From: Halorubrum sp. 48-1-W
Lineage (GTDB): Archaea; Halobacteriota; Halobacteria; Halobacteriales; Haloferacaceae
Reading direction: 5' to 3'
Assembly (NCBI RefSeq): GCF_003287355.1
Contig: NZ_QMIM01000009.1
Coordinates: forward strand, 1 to 46,787
DNA: 46,787 nt
Positions 7,689 to 15,555 of the stretch are shown here, one piece after another. A model generated the notes under the pieces. The model made no database searches. It saw nothing but the letters and a program-made list of their open reading frames with translations, and was not told the DNA's origin. The translations under genes were made by a program, and so were the position numbers. Each line of letters starts with the position of its first letter. The stretch's first letter is position 1.

Positions 7689-8637
7689 ACCGCTTTCGGC
7701 ACCGGTCACGATCACGTGGGAGGTGACGCTGGGTTGTAACCTCCACTGTGACCACTGCCTGTCGGGAAGCGGCCCGGGCCACCAGCTACCGAACGAGCTC
7801 ACGACAGATGAGGCTCGTGAGTTCATCGCGGAACTCGATCGGATGGACGTGTTCCAAGTGAACATCGGTGGTGGCGAACCCTTCATCCGTCCCGATATGC
7901 TGGAGTTGCTCGAGGAACTCACGAGTCGTGACATTTCGACGTGCGTGAGTACGAACGGAACGCAGCTCGATGAGGCGACACTCGACCGTATCGAGGCGAT
8001 GGACCCACTGTTCCTTCAAGTGAGTATGGATGGTCTCCAAGCGGAAAACGACGCCATTCGTGGTGACGGCGTGTATGACCAAGTCGTCGATTCCCTCAAC
8101 CGGTTAGAAGACCGTGACATCGGCACGACAGTAAACACGGTCGTCACTCGACAGAACGTCGAAGATCTGTCCAAAATATATGACCTCGCAACATCGCACG
8201 GTGCCGGCCTCCGGCTAAATCGATTCCGCCCGAGTGGCCGCGGCGAGGACACGTGGGACGAGTTCCGCCTCACGGAAGATCAGATACGGTTCCTCCACGA
8301 CTGGATCGACGATCATCCCGACGTCCGAACCGGCGATTCCTTCTTTTATTTAAATGCGCTCGGTGAGGTTAGAAATAACACGCTCAAACAATGCGGTGCC
8401 GGATCAATGACGTGTCTCGTTGATCCCGCCGGTGACGTGTTCCCCTGTGCGTTCACACAGTGGGATCATCTCGCCTCCGGGAACGTAACGGACGACGGGT
8501 TCCAGACGGCGTGGGACGAAATCGCGAACCTCCGTAGTCGGATCGACGACCACGAGGGATGTCCCGCGGTCGCGATGGGTAGCTCCGACCCCGACGGCGA
8601 AGACCCTCAGCTACGGGCCATTCTCTCGGGCGACTGA
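7678..8637 (+). CDS. mftC: Mycofactocin radical SAM maturase MftC with reduced SPASM domain
   Basis: This 319-residue radical SAM enzyme acts on the C-terminal Val-Tyr of MftA, by oxidative decarboxylation and then C-C bond formation. The CxxxCxxC cluster is Cys20, Cys24 and Cys27, followed by GGGEPF (residues 64-69) and the strand motifs CVSTNG and LQVSMDG. The SPASM region begins correctly with Cys239-x12-Gly-x4-Cys257 and contains LGN-like SGNVTDDGF. After that only EGC295PAVA is left of the usual CxxCx5CxxxC block, and the protein closes DPDGEDPQL where the family generally has a final Cys after DP. Three or more auxiliary cluster ligands are therefore missing. ATG 7678 is preferred over the upstream GTG 7663. 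Confidence 0.92.
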   Translation: MSSEPLSAPVTITWEVTLGCNLHCDHCLSGSGPGHQLPNELTTDEAREFIAELDRMDVFQVNIGGGEPFIRPDMLELLEELTSRDISTCVSTNGTQLDEATLDRIEAMDPLFLQVSMDGLQAENDAIRGDGVYDQVVDSLNRLEDRDIGTTVNTVVTRQNVEDLSKIYDLATSHGAGLRLNRFRPSGRGEDTWDEFRLTEDQIRFLHDWIDDHPDVRTGDSFFYLNALGEVRNNTLKQCGAGSMTCLVDPAGDVFPCAFTQWDHLASGNVTDDGFQTAWDEIANLRSRIDDHEGCPAVAMGSSDPDGEDPQLRAILSGD

Positions 8638-8643
8638 CTCCGT

Positions 8644-10953
8644 ATGCCGGGAGATGGGTCGATGCGGGCTCACGGGGAGTATCGCCTTCGAAACGGGGTC
8701 ACGGTTCCTGGCACCATCCTCGTCTCCACGCAACCGCTCCTTGCGACGCGACTCAACGAGACCGCTATCGAGGCTGTCCACGCACTCGAGAGTGAAACGT
8801 TTCGATCGCCGACGGCGGTCGCCTCGGAGCTCGGACGTGACGCCGAGCCGGTCGTACAACTGTTTGAACGGCTCCATCGACGCGGATTTCTCGAGTGGCG
8901 GCCCGCCCGGGATCGCCAATTTAGACCGCCCGTATCGATCGTCGTGACGGTCCGAAACGACCGTACCTCGCTTGAACGGTGTCTCGACGCACTAGCCGAA
9001 CTCGAGTATCCGATGTACGAGGTAGTGGTGGTTGACGACGGATCAACGGACGGCACCAACGAGATGGCCAGAAACTACGACATGGTCGGAACCGGTCGTG
9101 TTCACGTGCTGTCGGTGGGACGTTCCACCGATCCGCTAGGCATCGGTGCCTCACGAAACCGTGGTGTCGCCGCAGCTACTCACGACGTCGTCGCGTTCAC
9201 TGACGCGGACTGTCGCCCGCGGGCGGACTGGCTTACCGACCTCGTCCCGATCCTCAGAACTGCCGACCTCGTCGGGGGTCGGATCCGCCCCGCAGGTGAG
9301 ACAGCCGCGAGCGTATACGAGGGGATTAACTCTTCACTGGATATGGGCGCCTACGCGTCACGAGTGGAGCCCGGAGGGAACGTCCCGTATCTAGCGACGG
9401 CGAACTTGATCGGCCACCGCTCCGCGTTCGAATCCGTCCCGTTTCCCGATCGGAGTATCGCCGAAGATGTGGACGTGTGCCGGCGCGCTATCGCGGCTGG
9501 ACTCGAGGTCGTGTACTCGCCAACTGGGGTCGTCGAGCATGTCTATCGAGACGGGAAACGCGACTTCGCCAGCCGTCGCACAGCGTACGGTTCGTCGGAG
9601 GCGTTGCTCGCGCGCGACTACGGTCGTGATGGCTCCGGAGGCGTCGGTGTACCAACGCTCCTCCCATTCGCCGTTATACTCGGGTTGCTTGCGACTTTCG
9701 GTTCGGCCGTGGTCTCTACTGTCACGGTCGGAGTGATGGCGATATCGCTCGGTCTCCTCGGAAGTTTCCGTGGGTGGCATCTCTGGCGGCGGTACGGGCA
9801 GCTCCCCCCGATTATTTCGGCGTCCGACGTGCTACGGAGCTGGGGTCGTGAGCGGCTTTCGTCGACGTATACCGTCTCGCGAGAGGTCACGCGGTACTAC
9901 GCGGGACCAGCACTCTTTCTCGGTGTCTTGGCATGGGGAGCGGGGATGCAGACGGTGGGGGGCGGCATCATCGGTGTGACTATCACCGCAATAGCGCTCC
10001 CGATGGCCGTCGAATATCGCGTCCACGATCCGGACACGTCGCTACTTGGCTACGGAACGTACTACGCTGTAGACCACTTCGGATATCAGTACGGGGCCTA
10101 TCGCGGAGCGTTCGTCTACCACACGTTCAGCCACCTCAATCCGCTGACGCGGTTTCGACTCACGGGACCCGGGGCAACGTTCTTCGCACGACTACGTATC
10201 GGCCGTGAGACATCGCCCACAGAGACGCTTACCATCGGGACCGTAACGGGTCGGTTCAACGTCGATTCATCGGCAGAAGAGTGGTGGTTCAGGGATGACC
10301 AGCTCAGGGGCGAACGTCCGGTCGTCGCCGATCTGCTCGAACGGATCGAATCCGACGACACGTTCCTCGACGTCGGCGCAAACATCGGGATCTACAGTTG
10401 TCTGGTCGGCCGTAAACTCGACGAGGGGACCGTCATCGCTGTCGAGCCTCATCCGGAGAACGCGGCGCGGCTCGCGGAGAACCTGTCGATGAACGGTGTC
10501 GATTCACTGGTGGTTCGAAAGGCGCTCGGATCCGAAAACGGACGTGGGGCGCTGGCAAGCCCGGACGATACAGTGGCCGGGAGCGGAACACACACCCTCC
10601 TCACGGAACGGGACGCGTCGACCGACTCCGTGTCGTCCTCAACGGATCGGTCGCTGTCGACGCCAGTCATGACGGGAGATTCGTTGGTGGCATCAGGTGA
10701 GAGACCACAACCGACGGTGATCAAGATCGATGTCGAAGGCACGGAAGGTGACGTACTCGACGGCATGGACGAGGTCTTGTCGGACCCATCGTGTCGACTG
10801 GTGTACTGTGAGCTCCATCCGGACTCACTCTCAAAACACGGCGCGACCACTGAACGAGCAACGACCATCCTCCACGAGAAGGGATTCTCCGTGACACGTG
10901 TTCAGGACCTCCCGGACGAACGCACTATCGTTCGAGCCGAAAAGACGGAGTGA
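8644..10953 (+). CDS. mftF: MftF-type glycosyltransferase fused to an FkbM-family methyltransferase
   Basis: Domains run in order. An N-terminal PqqD-like/RRE-type segment (residues about 13-85) leads into a GT2 catalytic domain (95-330) with VSIVVTVRND, DDGSTDGT (131-138), the DxD motif Asp187-Asp189 and the AEDVD motif (273-277). Membrane-associated hydrophobic segments lie at about 338-374 and 420-456, followed by the MftF-like tail DPDTSLLGYGTYYAVDHFGY. Residues about 560-765 form a FkbM-type SAM methyltransferase with FLDVGANIGIYSC (motif I), VIAVEPHPENAARL, KIDVEGTEGDVL and YCELHP. MftF attaches a beta-1,4-glucose chain to the mycofactocin aglycone, and the extra domain would methylate a sugar hydroxyl. 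The usual MftF is about 470 residues; this one has 769. It starts six bases after mftC and ends 12 bases before an IS remnant. Confidence 0.92.
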   Translation: MPGDGSMRAHGEYRLRNGVTVPGTILVSTQPLLATRLNETAIEAVHALESETFRSPTAVASELGRDAEPVVQLFERLHRRGFLEWRPARDRQFRPPVSIVVTVRNDRTSLERCLDALAELEYPMYEVVVVDDGSTDGTNEMARNYDMVGTGRVHVLSVGRSTDPLGIGASRNRGVAAATHDVVAFTDADCRPRADWLTDLVPILRTADLVGGRIRPAGETAASVYEGINSSLDMGAYASRVEPGGNVPYLATANLIGHRSAFESVPFPDRSIAEDVDVCRRAIAAGLEVVYSPTGVVEHVYRDGKRDFASRRTAYGSSEALLARDYGRDGSGGVGVPTLLPFAVILGLLATFGSAVVSTVTVGVMAISLGLLGSFRGWHLWRRYGQLPPIISASDVLRSWGRERLSSTYTVSREVTRYYAGPALFLGVLAWGAGMQTVGGGIIGVTITAIALPMAVEYRVHDPDTSLLGYGTYYAVDHFGYQYGAYRGAFVYHTFSHLNPLTRFRLTGPGATFFARLRIGRETSPTETLTIGTVTGRFNVDSSAEEWWFRDDQLRGERPVVADLLERIESDDTFLDVGANIGIYSCLVGRKLDEGTVIAVEPHPENAARLAENLSMNGVDSLVVRKALGSENGRGALASPDDTVAGSGTHTLLTERDASTDSVSSSTDRSLSTPVMTGDSLVASGERPQPTVIKIDVEGTEGDVLDGMDEVLSDPSCRLVYCELHPDSLSKHGATTERATTILHEKGFSVTRVQDLPDERTIVRAEKTE

Positions 10954-10965
10954 GAGCGGAGGGTA

Positions 10966-11581
10966 GTGTTTAGATGAGCTGATCCCATGCGAAGGCGAAC
11001 GCTTGCAACCGATTTTCAGCAGTACTCGGTTCGACGCGGCTAAACATATTTGAGAACTGGTTTGTTCGTCGTTTTACTTCACGAAAGACACGTTCGACGG
11101 CATTCCCACGTGTGACGTGTTGGAATCGGAGACCATGACGATGGCAGGCCGCCTGTAACCATGGCACACTGTCGACGAGAAAGACTGCGTTGTCAACCTG
11201 ATGTTTCTCACGCAGTTCAGAGAGAAACATCGAGGAGATCGCGTTGGTTCTCGTCGGATACAGCCGAACGCGGAGCCGGCGGTTCGTGTCGGGATTGACG
11301 GTAGCGTACAGCCAATATCACTCAGAATTGAGCTGAATCACGGTTTCATCGACCCGACGTGATTCGGATCAGTACCGTCTGTCGGCTGTAGAGCGGCCTT
11401 CTGTACCAACCGATGGAGGGTGGTTCGATGACGATCGACACCCACTTCTCAAGAACTCGAGTGTCGCCCCTCGCTCCAGAACACCTAACTCGATACGACC
11501 GCTATCGCCGTTGAGGCGGTCGAACGAGAGCATAGACCCCTCGAGCTTTTGACCGCCTCATCTTCCGACTTATTTCAGCAC
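10966..11581 (-). mobile_element. Degenerate IS6-family insertion sequence
   Basis: The ends resemble the element at 4980: left GTGTTTAGAT at 10966-10975, right TTATTTCAGCAC near 11570-11581. The minus strand keeps the transposase C-terminal half intact (10970-11230): FLSELREKHQVDNAVFLVDSVPWLQAACHRH, then GNAVERVFREVKRRTNQFSNMFSRVEP and FAFAWDQLI. The N-terminal half (11231-11560) is frame-broken, although NHVG/DETV-like and LTVAVNPDTNR-like pieces are readable. It follows the mftF stop by 12 bp. The remaining 11582-11699 holds nothing recognisable. Confidence 0.75.
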
Positions 11582-11699
11582 CGCCCACTTCCCGGAACCG
11601 ATGCTTAAATTACCACGACTGGATACAGCGGTAAGGCGTCAGAGGAGTTGGGTCGTGGGTTTGACCTTCTTCCTGTAAGTCACTGTGTCGCTAAACCTA

Positions 11700-12872
11700 T
11701 CATGAGAGGTCTATGTACCCGCGAATATTATTCGTTTCTATCATATCGTTGTACGCCTCGTTGATCTCGTCTAAACTGTACGAGGCGGTCAGGTATCCTC
11801 CCTCTTCACCCAGTTGTAGATTTCCGGATTCGTACTGTTCGAGGAGCGTGGGCACCGCCAGGTTCGGACCCCATCCACCGTACAACGTTCCGGTTATATC
11901 ACGCTCGCCGAACGTGAACATAAGCGTTCCCCCTGCCTTTTCAGGGAGATCAATTCTCGTCGCGTCCGCAGGGTTGTTAGAGACGGAGACCAGTTGTCCC
12001 ATACTCTTCGTGGTGCTGTATGCTTCCCCCAGCGCCTCTGGTGTTCCAATCGATCCAGTGAATATTGCGACATCAGCCATTCGACCGTTAGTGATCGAAT
12101 CGACGAATTCCATCGGATCCGTCTCCTCAGGGTCAACGGTATGCGTTGCGCCAAATTCGGACGCTTTCTCGCGTTTGTACTCTGACGGATCGACGACGAC
12201 AATCTGATCAGCACTTTCCCGTCTGGATCCTTGAACCGCCGCTGCACCGACGCCCCCGAGACCGAAGTGAACCACGGTATCACCCGGTTCGATATCGGCT
12301 CTGTTCACTGCTGCACCGAATCCAGTCGCGGCAGCACACCCTGTCACTGCCGCAACCTCCCAAGGGACATCAGGGAACTCTTCAATTGACGTCACGCTGT
12401 CCCCATGCGTGACGATGTGCTCGGCATAGCAGCCCAGAAACGCGAACTGTCCGACATCGGTTCCGTCGTCCTTGTGCATCCGGAACGTCCCGTCCGGCAT
12501 CGTACCCGCCAATACCTGTTGTCCTCGCGTACACATCTCTTGATGTCCGGCAGTACAAAACCGGCACTTTCCACAGCTTGGGATCCACGATAGGACGACA
12601 CGATCGCCGGCTTCGACGTGCGTGACCGCATCACCGACTTCTTCGACGATGCCTGCTCCTTCGTGGCCCAGTGCACAGGGGTAGTGTTCGGTGGGCATAT
12701 CCCCAGATGCGACGTGCCAGTCACTGTGGCAGACCCCAACCGCCTTCACGTCGATGAGAACCTCATCTTTTTTCGGGTCATCTAGCGTGACTTCTTCAAC
12801 CTTGATATTGCCTCGTGAGCTGAAACGATCCTCTACCCCGGGTTCCTCGACATAGGCCACTTCTGTTTGCAT
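11700..12872 (-). CDS. NDMA-type zinc-dependent alcohol dehydrogenase (candidate mycofactocin-dependent nicotinoprotein)
   Basis: This 390-residue medium-chain dehydrogenase has catalytic zinc ligands Cys48 and His70-Glu71 (VCHSD, GHEGAG), a structural zinc site Cys100, Cys103, Cys106, Cys114 and a dinucleotide fold HFGLGGVGAAAVQG. The overall sequence fits the NDMA-dependent (Rxyl_3153-like) alcohol dehydrogenases that co-occur with mycofactocin genes and keep NAD tightly bound, using MFT as external acceptor. Position next to the mft locus supports this reading. An AT-rich stretch with TTATTTA lies about 30 bp upstream of ATG 12872. A plain NAD-dependent glutathione-independent ADH is the alternative. 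IS remnants flank it on both sides. Confidence 0.85.
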   Translation of the reverse strand: MQTEVAYVEEPGVEDRFSSRGNIKVEEVTLDDPKKDEVLIDVKAVGVCHSDWHVASGDMPTEHYPCALGHEGAGIVEEVGDAVTHVEAGDRVVLSWIPSCGKCRFCTAGHQEMCTRGQQVLAGTMPDGTFRMHKDDGTDVGQFAFLGCYAEHIVTHGDSVTSIEEFPDVPWEVAAVTGCAAATGFGAAVNRADIEPGDTVVHFGLGGVGAAAVQGSRRESADQIVVVDPSEYKREKASEFGATHTVDPEETDPMEFVDSITNGRMADVAIFTGSIGTPEALGEAYSTTKSMGQLVSVSNNPADATRIDLPEKAGGTLMFTFGERDITGTLYGGWGPNLAVPTLLEQYESGNLQLGEEGGYLTASYSLDEINEAYNDMIETNNIRGYIDLS

Positions 12873-12929
12873 AGCAATCCAGATTTATAATCATTAAGAA
12901 TAAATAATTTTCTACCGTTCGTACCAATC

Positions 12930-13520
12930 GTGTTTAGTTAAGCGGGTTCCACCAAACGGTGAGGTCTCGTAACCACGTTTCGGCGGTCTCCGGATCGACG
13001 TGGCTAAAACTATTGCTAAACGAGGAAGTTCGTCGTTTTATTTCTCGAAAGATACGTTCGACAGCATTCCGATTCCCGCAGTGCGGCGGTTATATGTTGT
13101 GCGCGATCAACGACAAACGCGGCGTCAGAGATGTCGTGTTTCTCGCGAAGCTCTCGTAGAAACTGCTGTGTCAATACTGTTGTAGTGGTTGTACAGAGCC
13201 TCATGTGTAGATATTTCTTCGACTCGAGATCGACAGTTGCGGACAGCCAGATCGGCTGACCGTTGATTCGGAACACCGTTTCGTCGAGCGCAACGTGATC
13301 CGGGCTGGCGTCGCTGGCGGGCTACAGATCAGCCTTCTGAACCCAGTCATGAACAGCTTTCCGCAACCGTTTGACACCGAACTTTTCCAATTCTAAAAAT
13401 CTATTCGAAAGTGATCGTCCGGACAGATGAAGTCGAATACCAATCTCCATCAGCTTGAACGGTGTCCGCTCTCGCTCCCCAAATCTAACTCGATCCAGTC
13501 GCTACGTCGCTGAGTACTGC
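12930..13520 (-). mobile_element. Degenerate IS6-family insertion sequence
   Basis: The left end GTGTTTAGTTAAG at 12930 resembles the ends of the other IS6 remnants; the right end is not clear. On the minus strand the transposase middle is readable at 13016-13276: INGQPIWLSATVDLESKKYLHMRLC, then FLRELREKHDISDAAFVVDRAQHITAAL, after which frames break. Translation of 12940-13015 recovers the FSHVDPETAE-like end. N-terminal pieces (MEIGIRLHLSGRSL-like) occur around 13400-13450. It differs more from the 4980 and 46077 copies than those do from each other. Confidence 0.7.
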
Positions 13521-13544
13521 GGATGTTGCGGAACCGTCGCTCGT

Positions 13545-14402
13545 TCACAGTAACTGGTGTTCCTCGAGATACGTCACGACACGCGCTGCGGCGTCCTCGG
13601 GCGATGTATCGATCTGCTCTCCGACGCTCGATCCGCCGTCGCTGCCCCGTCCGAGCATTCGGTAGATGCGCTCCTCGACCGTCCCGGTTCGTGGCGGTCG
13701 ACCACGACCCCATCGTTCGTTGGGTGTCACATCTTCGATCGTCACAGGACCGACACTCATCGAGAATCGGGACTCTCTCGGCGCGACATCCTCCAGTGGC
13801 ACTGTTTCGATCTCGGCCTGCTGGCCGGCGACGATCGTCGAGAGCGGCGCACGGTCCGGATCCGTATAGCCGGCGTCGATCCCCAGTACCGTCGGCGACT
13901 GGACGACGACTGCCTCTTGCCGGCCGATCGCTAGTTTCCGCTGGACGGCGAGCTCACCCTGATCGACCGTGACATCGGCGTCGATATTCGGGGTGCCGAG
14001 TCGTGTCACCCGCGTCGCGACGGGCCAGTCCAGCCGTTCCCCGACGAGTGTCGCGATCTCGGATCCCGCGAACGAGGACGACTGCCCCACGACGACGACG
14101 TCCGGTGATTCGCGTGCAGCGACGCGGGCCAGTACGGTCGCGTACTTGTCCCCGGCCGCTTCCTCGATGGGATCGTAGGCCACGTGGAGCCCTTCGTCGG
14201 CGCTACGTTCGAGCGCCGCACGAACACAGCGCTGCGCCGTCTCTCCGCCGATGCCGACTGCTGTCACCTCCTCGGCAACGTCGCGGGCGGCTGCCAGCGC
14301 GACGCGATCGTCGATGCTCAATTGGGGGCGGTACGGCTCCGCGTTACCGTCTTCGTCGACGACCCGGTGAGGCTCGGAGCGCGCGGCGACGAGAGCCTTC
14401 AT
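13545..14402 (-). CDS. fixA: Electron transfer flavoprotein beta subunit (FixA-like)
   Basis: The 285-residue protein starts MKALVAARSEPHRVVDEDGN and continues with the ETF-beta landmarks: LSIDDRVALAAARDVAEEVTAVGIG, ESPDVVVVGQSSSFAGSEIATLVGERLDWP (AMP/nucleotide-binding part), VTVDQGELAVQRKLAIGRQEAVVVQSPTVLGID, and an unusual C-terminal tail (about residues 235-285) that is low in recognised motifs. It pairs with the FixB-like subunit encoded upstream and carries electrons from dehydrogenases to FixC/FixX. The ATG overlaps the TGA of the preceding SDR, so it is the last gene of the OYE-fixB-fixC-fixX-SDR-fixA operon. The separation of fixA from fixB by three genes is unusual. Confidence 0.88.
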   Translation of the reverse strand: MKALVAARSEPHRVVDEDGNAEPYRPQLSIDDRVALAAARDVAEEVTAVGIGGETAQRCVRAALERSADEGLHVAYDPIEEAAGDKYATVLARVAARESPDVVVVGQSSSFAGSEIATLVGERLDWPVATRVTRLGTPNIDADVTVDQGELAVQRKLAIGRQEAVVVQSPTVLGIDAGYTDPDRAPLSTIVAGQQAEIETVPLEDVAPRESRFSMSVGPVTIEDVTPNERWGRGRPPRTGTVEERIYRMLGRGSDGGSSVGEQIDTSPEDAAARVVTYLEEHQLL

Positions 14403-15178
14403 TGTGCCGTGTACCCTCCGTCGACCGGGATCGTGGCCCCGGTAACGAACGCCGCGTCGGCGGACGCGAGGAACGCGATCGCACGACCGATGTCTTCGGG
14501 GTCAGCGATCCCCAGCGGCGTCTCCTCTATCATCGACGCCATCGTCTCGGGGATGTCGCTGTCTCCCTCCGATTCCATGGCGGCTTCGAGCATCGGCGTC
14601 TCGACGACACCGGGACAGATGGTGTTCGCACGGATATCGGGTGCGTACTCGACAGCGATCGATCGAGTCAGCGAGACGAGCGCCCCCTTTGTCGCAGTGT
14701 AGATGTCCATCCCAGGTTCCGCGATCAGTGCGGCGATCGAGGCGTTGTTGACCACGACACCTGTTCCTTGGCCGGTATCGAGCATTGCCGGGATCGCATG
14801 CTTCGCAGCATACATCGGTCCCTTGAGGTTCACGCCGGTCAGAAACTCGTAGGCGTCGTCGTCGAACTCCGTGATCCGACTATCGGCCTCCTGTGAGGCC
14901 ACGGCCGCGTTGTTCACGAGGACGTCAACGCTCCCGAACGTCTTCTCCGCGTGCTCGATCATTCCTGCGACGGCATCCTCGTCGCTCACGTCGGCCTCGA
15001 CGAACGAGGCGTCGCCCCCGTCCGCGTCGGTAATGTACCCGGCCAACTCTTCACCGTCCTCGGCGGAGAGGTCTGCGACGACGACATCTGCGCCGCGCTC
15101 GGCGAGTATGCGACACGTTGCCGCACCGATCCCGCTCGCGCCACCGGTCACGATGGCCGTCTGGTCATCGAGATACAT
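14399..15178 (-). CDS. Classical SDR-family oxidoreductase inside the fix operon
   Basis: A 259-residue NAD(P)-dependent dehydrogenase with TGGASGIG (cofactor), NNAAV, catalytic Ser in NNASIAA, YTATKG (Tyr-x3-Lys) and PGVVETPM. Unlike the large SDR group elsewhere in the window, it has no extra PYDL-x-T-x3-L-x-ET insertion after the second strand, so it should exchange NAD(H) freely. The ATG at 15178 lies two bases after the fixX stop, and the gene overlaps fixA by four bases (ATGA), so it is clearly cotranscribed with the ETF genes. It probably oxidises a hydroxy intermediate of the pathway whose electrons enter the Fix system. The substrate is unknown. Confidence 0.88.
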   Translation of the reverse strand: MYLDDQTAIVTGGASGIGAATCRILAERGADVVVADLSAEDGEELAGYITDADGGDASFVEADVSDEDAVAGMIEHAEKTFGSVDVLVNNAAVASQEADSRITEFDDDAYEFLTGVNLKGPMYAAKHAIPAMLDTGQGTGVVVNNASIAALIAEPGMDIYTATKGALVSLTRSIAVEYAPDIRANTICPGVVETPMLEAAMESEGDSDIPETMASMIEETPLGIADPEDIGRAIAFLASADAAFVTGATIPVDGGYTAQ

Positions 15179-15180
15179 TG

Positions 15181-15471
15181 TCAGCCGAAGTCGAACTCCA
15201 CGCCCTTGCCGCCCTCTGCTTTCGACCACGAGACGGCGCCCTTGTCGGGGTCGTTCGCACAGAAGACCATACAGGCGCCACACTCCACGCACGGTTCGTA
15301 CGCGAAGTAGATACCGCCCTCCTGGTCCTCCTGATAGTCGAAACACTCCGCAGGACAGAGGTGTAGGCAGGGCTTGTCCTCGCAGGTGATACACTGTTCG
15401 TTGTCGACGGTGATGTGGGCGTCCTCGCTCACGTCCCACTCGACCGTCTCTAGATCGTCCTGGACACTCAT
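15181..15471 (-). CDS. fixX: FixX-like ferredoxin
   Basis: The 96-residue iron-sulfur protein contains CITCEDKPCLHLCP and YEPCVECGACMVFC, the ferredoxin pattern of FixX and of the C-terminal part of ETF-quinone oxidoreductase. It would work with FixC to pass electrons from the ETF to the membrane quinone pool. It starts MSVQDDLETVEW and ends in KGVEFDFG. It lies 84 bp after fixC and two bases before the SDR on the same strand. Confidence 0.92.
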   Translation of the reverse strand: MSVQDDLETVEWDVSEDAHITVDNEQCITCEDKPCLHLCPAECFDYQEDQEGGIYFAYEPCVECGACMVFCANDPDKGAVSWSKAEGGKGVEFDFG

Positions 15472-15555
15472 CGCTCTGTCTCTCCGTTGGTACCGGTTCG
15501 TGGTGTGTGTGAACTCATGGCTATGTATTGGTGTCGATAGGTATTGCTCTTTTGG

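Noticed and set aside
14399-15178. SDR in the fix operon considered as a tenth MFT-type SDR
   Set aside because: It lacks the insertion after the second strand (reads VVVADLSAEDGEELAGYI), so it belongs to the classical NAD-exchanging group.
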